Shown one piece after another: positions 9,867 to 19,234 of a stretch of 64,000 nt of DNA. Source of the stretch: Phycisphaerae bacterium (GTDB lineage: Bacteria; Planctomycetota; Phycisphaerae; UBA1845; UTPLA1). Position 1 is the stretch's first letter. Each line of letters begins with the position of its first letter. The stretch is from contig JAHBXN010000004.1 in assembly GCA_019636475.1 (NCBI GenBank), forward strand, positions 372,001 through 436,000. The letters are read 5' to 3'. The notes below the pieces were generated by a model. The model was not told where the DNA came from, made no database searches, and saw nothing but the letters and a program-made list of their open reading frames with translations. The position numbers and the translations under genes are program-made.

Positions 9867-12800
9867 ATGGCTAAAAAGGCCACCAAGTCCGCGCCACGAA
9901 AAGCCCGTAAAACCGCCGACGACGGACCCAAATTCGGGCGTCAGCTCGTCATAGTCGAGTCGCCTGCCAAAGCCAAAACCATCAACAAGTACCTCGGACG
10001 CGATTACGTCGTTCGGGCCAGCCGCGGCCATGTACGGGATCTGCCTCAGCACCAGTATGGCATCGATCCGGGGCGCAATTTTGAGCCTAGCTACGAGATA
10101 CTCCCCAAGAATAAGAAGATCGTGGACGAGTTGCGGAAGTTGGCGGATGACGCGGATACCGTCTTCCTGGCAACCGACCTCGACCGTGAAGGGGAGGCGA
10201 TTGCCTGGCATCTGACGCAGGCGCTCGACTTGCCCGAATCGAAAATCCGGCGCGTCGTATTCAATGAGATCACCAAGTCCGCCATCAGGGCCGCCTTCGA
10301 TCATCCGCACGAAATCGACATGGCCAAGGTGGATGCCCAGCAGGCCCGTCGCGTTCTGGATCGAGTGGTCGGATACGAGCTGTCACCGTTGCTGTGGAAA
10401 AAGGTCGCCAAGGGGCTCAGTGCCGGCCGGGTGCAGTCTGTCGCGGTCCGGCTGATCGTCGAACGAGAACGGGAGATCCGGGCGTTCGAGCCACAGGAGT
10501 TCTGGTCGATCGACGGCATCTTTGCGACCGATCGTGCGAACGTCGAGAATCTGGCCGAGCAGTGGCGAGCTTTCCTCGCAACGCCGGGCGAGAAGGGAGA
10601 CGGTCCTTCGAAGCGCGATCGTCTGGCCTGGCTTGCCGATCATGGCGCGTTTCAATCGGAACTGGTTGAACTATCCGGGAAGTCCTTCAAGGCAGAAGGC
10701 CGGCTCGAGAAGCCGTCGAAAGGTGGGCAGCCGCGGTTTCAGAGCGCGGTTGAGACCGTTCGCGAACTTTCCACGTCGCTCGGATTCAATGTGGACTCGC
10801 TTCAGGAAGGCGAGTGGGAGGAATACAGCCATCTTGGTTTGCGCCAGATTCGGCTGGTTGGCCGCCTGGCGTCGGGTTCGTCACCCGCGTTCCACGTCAA
10901 GTCAATTGAAACGAAGCGGACAACCACGAAGCCGCACGCGCCCTTCACAACCGCGACTTTACAACAGGCCGCCGCCAATCAACTGCATTTTGCCGCGTCC
11001 CGCACGATGCGAATCGCGCAGGGTCTGTACGAAGGCGTCGATATTCAGACCGGTGAAGGCAACGTCGGACTCATCACCTACATGCGAACCGATTCGCGAA
11101 ATCTGTCCGCCGAGTCAATCAACGCCGCACGCGGATTCATCAACGGCCGGTACGGCGACAAGTATCTGCCCGGGAAGCCGAACTTCTATGCCAGCGCGAA
11201 GAAGGCGCAGGAGGCTCACGAGGCGATTCGTCCGACGGATGTAACACGCACTCCCGATTCATTGCGCGGCCATCTCTCGCCGGAGCAACTGAAGCTATAC
11301 ACCCTCATCTGGAATCGCTTTGTCGCCTGTCAGATGACGCCGGCGGAGTGGGACGCAACGTCCGTGCTTGTTTCCGCAGCAACGCAACAGGGCGAAGCCG
11401 TGTTCAAAGCGACCGGCCGAATCCTGGTGTTCGACGGGTTTTACAAGGTCATGGGGGTGCCGAAGAGTGCCGAAGACCAGACGCTGCCAAACCTGATGGA
11501 AGGTCAGGCGGTGTTTCCACTTGATATCGCGCCGGAACAGAAATTCACATCGCCGCCAGCTCGATTCACCGAAGCCTCGCTTGTAAAGACGCTGGAAGCC
11601 GAAGGCATCGGCAGGCCGAGCACGTATGCCGCGATCATTCAAACGGTCCAGGATCGTGGGTACGTCGAGCAGGAAGACCGGAAGTTTCATCCGACTCCGC
11701 GCGGCGAAGTGGTGACGGACAAGCTCGTCGCGCACTTTCCGAAAGTGATGGACGTTCGCTTCACCAGCCATGTTGAAGACGAACTGGACAAGATCGAGGA
11801 GGCGCACGTGGACTGGCATCACGTGCTGCATGAATTCTATGAACCCTTCAAGGAGTCGCTGGCGCGCGCCCATGACGAAATGGACAAAGTCAAGGCGGAA
11901 CCGAGCGACTATGTCTGTGACAAATGCGGCAAGCCGATGGTCTATCGCCTCGGGAAGAACGGGCGATTCCTGTCATGCACCGGCTATCCCGAATGCACCG
12001 GCACGCAGAATGTCGACAAGAGCGGTAAGCCGGTTGCGACAGTGAAAGTCGATGTGCAATGCGAGTTGTGCGGCAAGGACATGACGCTTCGCCGCAGCAA
12101 GCGCGGACCGTTTCTCGGTTGCAGCGGCTATCCGGATTGCGGCGGCACGATGCCGTGCAGCGAATCCGGCGAGCCCCTCAGGAAGGTCAGTGCCGAATCC
12201 GTGGCACAGCCTTGCCCGGAGTGCGGGTCAAGGATGGAAGTCCGGTTCGCGCGCGGCAAGACCTTCCTCGGCTGCACCGGCTATCCGAAGTGCAAGGCGA
12301 CGGGCCAGTTGCCCGAAGGCGTTTATGTGGAGAAACCGAAGCCCGAAGCGGCCGGCGCTCGCTGTGAGAAATGCGGCCGGGCGATGGTCATTCGCAAAAG
12401 TCGACGCGGGCCATTCCTGAGCTGCTCCGGTTTCCCGAAATGTCGCAACGCGATGCCGATGGAGAAGCTCGATCACCTCAAGGCGCTCGAAGCCGAAGGC
12501 AAGATTCCGGAACCGCCTGTGGAAAGTAGCGCCGGCCGGGGCGTCGGCACTTCCGCTCGGGGCGCAAAGGTACGGCCCAAGCGGCTGACCAAGGACGAGA
12601 TCAAGGCGCTGGGCGCGCCGCCTGCGGGATTTGCGTGGACGCTCACCGGTCGGCCGGTCGTGGAGGTGATGCCCTCCAGCGGTCTGAACTGCTTTAGCTG
12701 CGGCGAGGAAATGACCCTCCGAAATGGTCGATTCGGACCGTTCTTCAGTTGCAACAATCGCAAGTGCAAGGCTGTCGCGAATCTGCGCGGCGAGGCGAAG

Positions 12801-13007
12801 AAAATCGCCGAGGAAACTTTTGGCGAAACGCGATCGAAGCCGATCGAGACGGACATCACCTGCCCGGACTGCGGCAAGAAGATGCTGCTACGCATGGGTC
12901 GCACCGGCCGGTTTCTTGGTTGCAGCGGCTATCCTTCCTGCAAGAAGACGATGGAACCGCCGCCGGGCCTGCTCCGCGAAATCGCGGAAACGGCGGGCGT
13001 TACGTGA
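9867..13007 (+). CDS. topA: DNA topoisomerase I with six C-terminal zinc ribbons
   Basis: Type IA topoisomerase that relaxes negative supercoils by passing one strand through a transient break. 1046 residues, longer than the ~865 of E. coli TopA. The TOPRIM domain starts near residue 27 (LVIVESPAKAKTI), with the acidic DLDREGEAIAWH motif. The catalytic tyrosine is Tyr405 in ITYMRTDSR. Between FLATPGEKG and the PFTTATLQQ motif there is an insertion of roughly 80 residues relative to E. coli TopA. The C-terminus carries six topoisomerase-type zinc ribbons between about 684 and 1035. Five have the CxxC...CxGxPxC pattern and the fifth is a degenerate C..C...CNNRKC form. The lysine-rich N-terminus and the ATG at 9867 give the start. 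Confidence 0.97.
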   Translation: MAKKATKSAPRKARKTADDGPKFGRQLVIVESPAKAKTINKYLGRDYVVRASRGHVRDLPQHQYGIDPGRNFEPSYEILPKNKKIVDELRKLADDADTVFLATDLDREGEAIAWHLTQALDLPESKIRRVVFNEITKSAIRAAFDHPHEIDMAKVDAQQARRVLDRVVGYELSPLLWKKVAKGLSAGRVQSVAVRLIVEREREIRAFEPQEFWSIDGIFATDRANVENLAEQWRAFLATPGEKGDGPSKRDRLAWLADHGAFQSELVELSGKSFKAEGRLEKPSKGGQPRFQSAVETVRELSTSLGFNVDSLQEGEWEEYSHLGLRQIRLVGRLASGSSPAFHVKSIETKRTTTKPHAPFTTATLQQAAANQLHFAASRTMRIAQGLYEGVDIQTGEGNVGLITYMRTDSRNLSAESINAARGFINGRYGDKYLPGKPNFYASAKKAQEAHEAIRPTDVTRTPDSLRGHLSPEQLKLYTLIWNRFVACQMTPAEWDATSVLVSAATQQGEAVFKATGRILVFDGFYKVMGVPKSAEDQTLPNLMEGQAVFPLDIAPEQKFTSPPARFTEASLVKTLEAEGIGRPSTYAAIIQTVQDRGYVEQEDRKFHPTPRGEVVTDKLVAHFPKVMDVRFTSHVEDELDKIEEAHVDWHHVLHEFYEPFKESLARAHDEMDKVKAEPSDYVCDKCGKPMVYRLGKNGRFLSCTGYPECTGTQNVDKSGKPVATVKVDVQCELCGKDMTLRRSKRGPFLGCSGYPDCGGTMPCSESGEPLRKVSAESVAQPCPECGSRMEVRFARGKTFLGCTGYPKCKATGQLPEGVYVEKPKPEAAGARCEKCGRAMVIRKSRRGPFLSCSGFPKCRNAMPMEKLDHLKALEAEGKIPEPPVESSAGRGVGTSARGAKVRPKRLTKDEIKALGAPPAGFAWTLTGRPVVEVMPSSGLNCFSCGEEMTLRNGRFGPFFSCNNRKCKAVANLRGEAKKIAEETFGETRSKPIETDITCPDCGKKMLLRMGRTGRFLGCSGYPSCKKTMEPPPGLLREIAETAGVT

Positions 13008-13040
13008 TGTCCGCGTAAACTGTGCGTGAAGGTGAGCGAG

Positions 13041-13721
13041 ATGCCGCCTGAGGATAATCGCGAAGAATCTCCGCGCGATCGGCGATCCTTCTTTCGTGAA
13101 GCGCTGTTTCGGGCGATGCGGCCTGCCGCAGAATACCTCGAAGGCAGGCTCCCACCTGAAATTCGTAATGAACTGCTCGGCGGCGATCAGGGTGATGTGA
13201 ACCATTTATCGCCGCTGCTGCGTCCGCCTGGCGCGCTGGCGGAGCGAGAATTTCTCGATACGTGCCATCGCTGTGGCCGATGCGCTGAGCATTGTCCGGC
13301 CGACGCGATCGCACTGGTTCGCGCCAATGACCCGCGCGCCATGGCCGACGAATCGGCGGCCGGGACACCCTTCATTGATCCGGACCAGCGGGCCTGCGTG
13401 ATCTGCGATGACCTTTCCTGCATGAAAGCATGCCCAAGCGGCGCGCTTCAACTGGTCGACCGCTTCGCCATTCGCGTTGGCTTTGCCATTGTCGATCACG
13501 CGGTGTGTGTCCGCTCCCGCGGCGACGATTGCACGGCTTGCATCGAATTCTGTCCGATCGGGAATGAGGCGATACGGATCGGCGCCGATGGCCGCGTGGA
13601 TGTGATTGACCCGTCCTGCACGGGTACGGGCTGTACCGGCTGCGGCAAGTGTCAGGAGGTTTGCCCGACGAGACCGACACGCGCGATCCGGATCCGCGCC
13701 TACTCGGAACGGCGGATTTGA
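13041..13721 (+). CDS. NapG/MauM-like ferredoxin with four [4Fe-4S] motifs
   Basis: An iron-sulfur protein of about 226 residues related to NapG/MauM ferredoxins, which pass electrons in quinol or methylamine oxidation. Four cysteine clusters are visible: CHRCGRCAEHCP, CVICDDLSCMKACP, CTACIEFCP with a preceding cysteine, and CTGCGKCQEVCP. The N-terminus has DRRSFFREALF, which resembles a twin-arginine motif, but no hydrophobic core follows, so export is doubtful. A GTG at 13026 is possible, but the ATG at 13041 has AAGGTG eight bases upstream. The start is only 33 bases after the topA stop. No nap, mau or quinone-dehydrogenase partner (NapH, NapC) is nearby, so its partner is unknown. Confidence 0.8.
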   Translation: MPPEDNREESPRDRRSFFREALFRAMRPAAEYLEGRLPPEIRNELLGGDQGDVNHLSPLLRPPGALAEREFLDTCHRCGRCAEHCPADAIALVRANDPRAMADESAAGTPFIDPDQRACVICDDLSCMKACPSGALQLVDRFAIRVGFAIVDHAVCVRSRGDDCTACIEFCPIGNEAIRIGADGRVDVIDPSCTGTGCTGCGKCQEVCPTRPTRAIRIRAYSERRI

Positions 13722-13738
13722 TCCGCGTCTGAGCCTGC

Positions 13739-14761
13739 TCAGGCTGCTGCATCGATGCGTGTGGGCGTTTTATCAACAATTTCCTGCAATACCGCTTCGG
13801 ATTCAATGCCCTCTGCCTGGGCCTCAAAATTCAGAAGCACGCGATGTCTCAACGCGGGGAAAACGCTCTTTCTGATGTCATCGAAGCTCACGTTGAACCG
13901 TCCATCCAGTAGTGCATTGACCTTGGCTGCAAGTGTCAGCGCCTGGGCGCCTCGAGGCGAACTGCCCCAACGCACATAACGATTGGTCTGCTCTGTTGCG
14001 AACTCTCCGCGGGGATGCGTGGCGAGTACGAGTCGTATCGCGTAATCCTTCACATGGTTCGCGACGATCACTCGCTGCACAAGTCGCTGCGCACCGATGA
14101 TCTGGCTGGCGCTCATTACCGCCTTGATCTCGGGCTTGTGGCCGGTCGTCGTTCGATCGAGGATCGTGCTCAGTTGCTCCCGCGTGGAGTACTTCACGAC
14201 CAGCTTGAAGAAGAAGCGATCAAGCTGTGCCTCCGGCAGGGGATAGGTGCCTTCCTGTTCGATCGGATTTTGGGTGGCCATGACGAAAAACGGCTGCTCC
14301 AGCTCGTAATGAGAGCCGCTGGTCGTCACGGTTTTTTCCTGCATTGCTTCCAGCAGTGCGGATTGCGTTTTTGGCGTGGCCCGGTTCACCTCGTCCGCCA
14401 GCACCAACTGGGCGAACAAGGGGCCATGCTGAAACTCGAATCCGCGTCGTCCTGTCTCGGCATTTTCCACGATGATGTTGGTTCCAATGATGTCGGCCGG
14501 CATAAGGTCCGGTGTGAATTGGATGCGGGAGAACCGGAGGCTCAGCGCCTCGGACATGCTTCGGATGAGATAGGTCTTGCCAAGTCCGGGCACTCCCTCG
14601 AGCAGTGCATGTCCGCCGGTGAACAGACAGGTCAGCACGCCGTGAATGATGTCTTCGTGGCCGACGATGGCTTTGCCGATCTCCTCGCGAACGGCCTTGA
14701 ACCGTTCTCGGAATTCGTCGGTGGCCTTCTGGATTGCAGGATCGATCTGAACTTGTGTCAT
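13739..14761 (-). CDS. MoxR-family AAA+ ATPase
   Basis: A 340-residue MoxR-type AAA+ ATPase. Members act as chaperones that mature or insert metal cofactors or remodel VWA-domain proteins. Walker A is GVPGLGKTYL, Walker B is LVLADEVNRA and sensor 1 is MATQNPIEQEG, with the AAA lid domain after about residue 230. The ATG at 14761 has GGAG six bases upstream; an in-frame TTG at 14779 is less likely. MoxR genes normally precede DUF58 and VWA-domain genes, but none follows: the gene ends convergently 17 bases from the ferredoxin. The target therefore cannot be read from context. Confidence 0.93.
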   Translation of the reverse strand: MTQVQIDPAIQKATDEFRERFKAVREEIGKAIVGHEDIIHGVLTCLFTGGHALLEGVPGLGKTYLIRSMSEALSLRFSRIQFTPDLMPADIIGTNIIVENAETGRRGFEFQHGPLFAQLVLADEVNRATPKTQSALLEAMQEKTVTTSGSHYELEQPFFVMATQNPIEQEGTYPLPEAQLDRFFFKLVVKYSTREQLSTILDRTTTGHKPEIKAVMSASQIIGAQRLVQRVIVANHVKDYAIRLVLATHPRGEFATEQTNRYVRWGSSPRGAQALTLAAKVNALLDGRFNVSFDDIRKSVFPALRHRVLLNFEAQAEGIESEAVLQEIVDKTPTRIDAAA

Positions 14762-14811
14762 TGGATACTCCGACGCCAATCCGGCATTGTGGTTCCGATG
14801 GGGGCGGGGCG

Positions 14812-15852
14812 CTAGGTGAGTGCGTTTCGCACGGCCTGTACGGCTCGTTCCGGTCCATCTTCGGGGATGTCCATATGGGTCACCGCGCGAAACTGACTCG
14901 GATTGACCAATGGGCTGAATCGCACACCAGATTCCGCGAGTTTTCCGAACAGCTCGGTACGCATGCGCTTCGTGCCGGCCATATCAACAATCACGATATT
15001 CGACTCGACCGCATCCACATTCACCGCAAGCCCGGGAATTTCGGCAAGTCCGCCGGCCAAGCGCTTCGCCTTCGCATGATCGTCGGCGAGGCGTTCGACA
15101 TGGTTTTCGAGGGCGTAAATTCCTGCGGCCGCGATAATGCCGGCCTGCCGCATCGCGCCGCCGAACGTGTGTTTATATCGCCACGCCTCTTCGATGAACG
15201 CCTTCGAGCCGGCCAACACGCCGCCAATCGGACATCCGAGGCCCTTGCTCAGGTCGATCCAGCAGGAATCGAAGTGCTCGCAGTAGGCCAGTGCGCTCGT
15301 GCCCGAAGCCACCACGGCGTTCATCAACCGCGCGCCATCCAGATGCAGCATCAAGCCGTGCTTTCTCGCGCAGGCTGCAACCGCCCGAACCGCCGTTAAC
15401 GGCCAGACACGGCCTCCGCGCAGATTGCAGGTGTTCTCGACGCAGACGAGCCGGCTTCGCGGAAAGTGTGGATCATTCGGGCGTATCGCCGACTCAACCT
15501 GTTCCGGCGTGTAGATGCCGCTCTCGCTATCGATGAGGCGCAGCGACGCCCGGCTATGCACGGCCGGCCCGCCGCCCTCAAAATTCACAGGGTGATACGA
15601 CGCTTCGATTATGATTTCATCGCCGGGGCGACAATGGATCAGATGTGCGATCAGATTGCACATGGTTCCGGTTGGCAACAGCAGGGCCGCCTCCTTGCCT
15701 GTCAGTTCCGCCACCATTTCCTGAAGGCGATTCACGCAAGGATCTTCGCGCTTCTGTTCGTCTCCCACGTCCGCCTCGGCAATGGCCCGGCGCATGCCCG
15801 GCGATGGACGCGTTTGCGTGTCGCTCGACAAGTCGACTGGAAATCGGTTCAT
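14812..15852 (-). CDS. ltaE: Low-specificity L-threonine aldolase-type PLP enzyme
   Basis: A PLP-dependent fold-type I enzyme of the beta-eliminating lyase group, 346 residues, close to the size of low-specificity threonine aldolases, which split threonine to glycine and acetaldehyde. Visible landmarks are DLSSDTQTRPSPGMR at the N-terminus, HLDGARLMNA for the aspartate that contacts the cofactor, and WIDLSKGLGCPIGG with the Schiff-base lysine. The start at 15852 precedes the conserved N-terminal segment directly. It lies 50 bases upstream of the MoxR start on the same strand, so co-transcription is possible but has no obvious functional logic. Closely related enzymes act on other beta-hydroxy amino acids. 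Confidence 0.88.
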   Translation of the reverse strand: MNRFPVDLSSDTQTRPSPGMRRAIAEADVGDEQKREDPCVNRLQEMVAELTGKEAALLLPTGTMCNLIAHLIHCRPGDEIIIEASYHPVNFEGGGPAVHSRASLRLIDSESGIYTPEQVESAIRPNDPHFPRSRLVCVENTCNLRGGRVWPLTAVRAVAACARKHGLMLHLDGARLMNAVVASGTSALAYCEHFDSCWIDLSKGLGCPIGGVLAGSKAFIEEAWRYKHTFGGAMRQAGIIAAAGIYALENHVERLADDHAKAKRLAGGLAEIPGLAVNVDAVESNIVIVDMAGTKRMRTELFGKLAESGVRFSPLVNPSQFRAVTHMDIPEDGPERAVQAVRNALT

Positions 15853-16039
15853 TCAAGCATCCCGGTCCGTTGCGACTACTCCGGCCAACGCCCCCTTGTA
15901 GTGCGGAATTAGTCACAGAGGATGATACGCCCATCCGTCCGATCGGAAAAGCACTTTGATGCGGGTTCGCGGCAGGTGAGCACCCTTTTAGGTCGGCGCG
16001 GTCTGAATGGGTGGGCGTACTGTCCAATGGCGTAAAAAC

Positions 16040-16068
16040 AAACGCGACCGCATTGAGCGATCGCGTTT
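16040..16068 (-). terminator. Intrinsic terminator of the PEP-CTERM gene
   Basis: AAACGCGA (16040-16047) and TCGCGTTT (16061-16068) pair perfectly over a 13-base loop. On the minus strand the hairpin is followed by a T-rich run. It lies 57 bases past the stop of the PEP-CTERM gene. Confidence 0.75.
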
Positions 16069-16124
16069 CTTTCCCCTCCGAAAAGGAGTCAAGCGCTAAT
16101 TGGACTGAGTCCGAAGGCGATGAA

Positions 16125-16880
16125 TCAGCGAGTGTTGCGGCGTCGATTGCGACGTACGCTTGTCATCATCAGGCCGGCTGCAAGCAGCGTGAGTGCGCCC
16201 GGCTCCGGCACGACGAAGACAAGATTGGCCTCGAACGATGCGGTCGAGGAAGAGCCGTTCGGATTGTGTTCGCCAGAGACAAGGATCTCTGAAAGTGCAT
16301 AGCCGTAAATGGCATACTCCCCCGGCTCCAATTCCAACAAGGTTGCCGGGACGGACTGCGCGCTGGTACCGAAAACGTTGAGGCTTGCCAGGTAGGTGTT
16401 CGTGTCCTTGTTGACGAAGTCCAGTCCAGCGGAGGAAGAGTAGAGACCTTCGCCCTGGGTGAAAACCGCGGCGTCGAATGAATAGATTCCGGCTTCATCG
16501 ATGGTGAATACGTATTGAAAACTTGACGACGACTGGGCGTCGCCGATGACGAAATTCACGGGCTGAATCGACGCGCTCGTCTGGCCGGCCACGTGGATTT
16601 CGAGGGTATCCATGGACGAAGCCTGAGTGGCGAGCGCGCTCGCGCTTTCCGGCAGAAGAGTCGGAGTCGCCTGGACGCTCGAATTGAACGGCAGGAAATC
16701 CGACGCGCTGTCAAAATCGCTCTGGTTGGCGAAGGACTCGGTGTTGATCGTGGCATCGACGGAAACTTCGCGGATCTGTGCCGACGAGATGATGGAAGCA
16801 CTTGCGAATTGAGGTGACAAACCAGCGAGAAATACGGCGGATAATGCCGCGAGCGCGCGGCATCCTGCGATTCGTCCCAT
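16125..16880 (-). CDS. PEP-CTERM sorted exported protein
   Basis: A 251-residue exported protein with a signal peptide (ALAALSAVFLAGL, cut near FASA) and a C-terminal PEP-CTERM tail: VPEPGALTLLAAG, a hydrophobic stretch, then an arginine-rich end. Such tails are recognised by exosortase and mark proteins for the cell surface or exopolysaccharide. The body is Ser/Ala-rich, beta-type and without a domain I recognise. The start at 16880 has a strong GGAGGAGAGGG site directly upstream; the longer frame to 17096 runs through untypical sequence. No exosortase is in the window. Transcription ends at the hairpin at 16040-16068. Confidence 0.88.
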   Translation of the reverse strand: MGRIAGCRALAALSAVFLAGLSPQFASASIISSAQIREVSVDATINTESFANQSDFDSASDFLPFNSSVQATPTLLPESASALATQASSMDTLEIHVAGQTSASIQPVNFVIGDAQSSSSFQYVFTIDEAGIYSFDAAVFTQGEGLYSSSAGLDFVNKDTNTYLASLNVFGTSAQSVPATLLELEPGEYAIYGYALSEILVSGEHNPNGSSSTASFEANLVFVVPEPGALTLLAAGLMMTSVRRNRRRNTR

Positions 16881-17108
16881 TTCCCTCTCCTCCTCCGTGG
16901 TGGACAATCGGCGGCTTTCCGCATAGCTGCGACCGCGTTGTCCGGCATTCCCATCCGGATATTCAGGGCGGTGCCTGTCGCCAACCCTGAATATGGGACG
17001 AATCCTAATAGCCGTCGAACGCAGTTCAAGAAAAAAATCTGTTATTTTGTTTCGGTTCGGCAACCACCTATTCGAGGCAGGATCGCATGAGGTCATTCCA
17101 AAATAAGA

Positions 17109-17140
17109 CGAGGCCCCGCGTCATTTGACTCAGGGCCTCG
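17109..17140 (-). terminator. Intrinsic terminator of the nonaheme cytochrome gene
   Basis: CGAGGCCC (17109-17116) pairs with GGGCCTCG (17133-17140); on the minus strand it is followed by TCTTATTTT. It is 77 bases after the cytochrome stop codon. Confidence 0.75.
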
Positions 17141-17216
17141 CCACAGAATTTCAGATCCTATCGTGATTTCCGATCAGGCGTTTTTCGACTTTCGAATCCC
17201 GATCAGAAAGTTAGAT

Positions 17217-18632
17217 CTACAGTCCCTCGCCATCGAGCAGGCTTTCGGCGACATCCAACATACCTTCGACGTACGGTGGGTTGTGAATACCCAGGCTGCC
17301 GTCGCCGACGATGTAGGCGTGGATGAATCGCACCTTTCGTACGGCCTCCGGGATTGCGTTCTGTCCGCCGCCAGCCGGTCCGCCTTCGGAAGTGTAATTC
17401 CAGCCGTTGTTTGGATAGACCGCCTCCATGCGATCGACGAGGGCGTCAAGCCGGGCCTGGATCTCGGCACGGTAGGTGCTGGCGCGATTCTCGATACTCT
17501 CTGCCGTTGTGTGGCACCCGGACGCGACGCAGCCTTCGAAGCTGACGGCGAAACTGTGTCCTGCAATCGCCGGTGCGTTCGCATCTTCGAAATCCTTGCG
17601 GTACATGTGGCACGTCGCGCACTGTTCAGGTGCCTCATAGTGCTTCGCGAGGCGACTGGGTGCCAGTGGCGTCACGATGCCATCGGAGTCGGGCATGGCC
17701 ATTTCGCCGGTGTACACGTTTGCCTGAACGCTGTGGTGCGGGCCGCGGGAATTGTCCGCCCAAGTGCGTCCTCGGCCATGATGGCACTGGCCGCAGATAT
17801 TGAACCGAGCTGCATTGGTGGTCGCGTCGATAGTATTGGTGGGCGTCGGGAAAGCGACCTCGGGGAAACGAAGCTGGAAGTCGCGGCCATCACCCGGATC
17901 GGGCGCATTACCGGTCCGCATGTGCGGATCGTGGCAGATTGCGCAGGTGATGCCGGTCTGCTGTGAGCGGGGCACACCCAGCAGGGCGTCATCGGCGACG
18001 GTTTCGTTATTGAGTATCGCCTTGTAGAAGAAATCGCCGGAGTGGCACTTTCCGCAACTGTTCAGGCTCGTGCCGTCTTCAAAGCGCGTCGCCAGTTCTT
18101 CATTCACAAGTGCGTGCTTTGATTCTTTCCATTCATCAAAGTTGGGATGGTGCGAACCTGTGTGGCAAGCGCCGCAGACGCTGGCCGAGATGTTCTTGGG
18201 CGGCCGGAGGGATGCGTCCTGGACATTCTCGACGTGGGCGCGGCCCGGACCGTGGCAGGCCTCGCAGCCGACGCCGGCAAGGTCATTGGTCGTCGCGCGA
18301 CTGGCGAATCCGTCGGCGGATTTGTATCCGACGACGTGGCAGGGCAGGCATTGAGAATTCTCACCCTGCCCGATCGCTTCCAGCGTTTCCAATGCGCCGG
18401 CATGCAGCGTCTGGCTCCAGTTTGAGTGGACACTTGAATGGCACTGGGAACACCGCGTGGACCCGACGAACTGACCAGTGATTCCGCTGTTGCCGGTCGT
18501 TGGTTGGCTGGTCGGCGGTTGGATAAGAAACGGACATTCCATGCCCGTCTGGCCGAGGCTCAGGACGAGGAGTCCGAAACCTCCTAGGAACGCAATTCGG
18601 CTGTTTGTGAGTCGGGCCAATTGATGGGACAT
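17217..18632 (-). CDS. Exported nonaheme c-type cytochrome, cytochrome c554-like
   Basis: A periplasmic or extracellular electron carrier of 471 residues. Eight CxxCH sites are visible (CSQCH, CLPCH, CEACH, CGACH, CGKCH, CAICH, CGQCH, CATCH) plus one CX4CH site, CVASGCH, giving nine predicted c-haems. The first part, from FVGSTRCSQCH to GVGCEACHGPG, matches the cytochrome c554-type pattern. Many extra histidines could act as distal ligands. The N-terminus is a signal sequence (IAFLGGFGLLVLSLG); a cysteine follows soon after but not in a good lipobox. AGGAG lies nine bases before the ATG at 18632. The gene is divergent from the membrane cytochrome genes. The redox partner is not shown; a terminal reductase role is also possible, since multihaem reductases share this look. 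Confidence 0.9.
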   Translation of the reverse strand: MSHQLARLTNSRIAFLGGFGLLVLSLGQTGMECPFLIQPPTSQPTTGNSGITGQFVGSTRCSQCHSSVHSNWSQTLHAGALETLEAIGQGENSQCLPCHVVGYKSADGFASRATTNDLAGVGCEACHGPGRAHVENVQDASLRPPKNISASVCGACHTGSHHPNFDEWKESKHALVNEELATRFEDGTSLNSCGKCHSGDFFYKAILNNETVADDALLGVPRSQQTGITCAICHDPHMRTGNAPDPGDGRDFQLRFPEVAFPTPTNTIDATTNAARFNICGQCHHGRGRTWADNSRGPHHSVQANVYTGEMAMPDSDGIVTPLAPSRLAKHYEAPEQCATCHMYRKDFEDANAPAIAGHSFAVSFEGCVASGCHTTAESIENRASTYRAEIQARLDALVDRMEAVYPNNGWNYTSEGGPAGGGQNAIPEAVRKVRFIHAYIVGDGSLGIHNPPYVEGMLDVAESLLDGEGL

Positions 18633-19234
18633 ACCGCGGCTCTCCTAAAGAAATGATGACGTGGACCTTTTTCATTCGGCGTCCGGCAGGACGTGACAAG
18701 AACATGACACCTTCCATCGCTATCCGGTTGGCGCGAAGCCCGTTGAGTGGCTCAGCGCGGTGCCGCCGAGGTGTCCGTACCTGTGACGTCGATGCACGAT
18801 GCCGCCGCAAATCACTAGCGGGTAGGCTAGCAAATAATGGACCAAAATCAACAGAATCATGCAGTACTTTGCCATAAATTTCCGGCATGCTCCGATTGTG
18901 GCGAGCCCATACGTTGAGAGGTGTGCCGCGTTCGCGACGCCATTGATCCGGAACCGAGGAAGATTCTGCAAGATGAGGAAAGTTCCCCAATAAACTTGTG
19001 GCTTCCATTTCACGATCGATGCGGTTGAAATGTGTATGACAACGGCTTGCCTCCGGCAGTGTGGCATCGTTTGATGGGCGTTGGCATGGACGGGCACGCA
19101 GGTTGCGATCGACTCGTCGGTCTGCTCGCGATGCGGTATCGTGTGCGGACGAGCACGAATTCGGTACTCAGAAAAGGATTGCTCCAGCTGCCGTGAAATC
19201 AGTACCAGATCAGTTCGGTATTCCCGCCGCGCGG
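18633..19234. other. Divergent control region between two cytochrome units
   Basis: About 600 bases separate the nonaheme cytochrome and the CbcL-like gene. I see no credible gene; the open frames across it on both strands have no ribosome site or family signature. It should contain the promoters of both cytochrome units, but I could not identify a clear operator. If the CbcL-like gene instead starts at the GTG at 19061, this region is 174 bases shorter. Confidence 0.5.

Noticed and set aside
13041-13090. Twin-arginine signal on the ferredoxin
   Set aside because: The RR motif is followed by charged residues rather than a hydrophobic core, so export is not supported.
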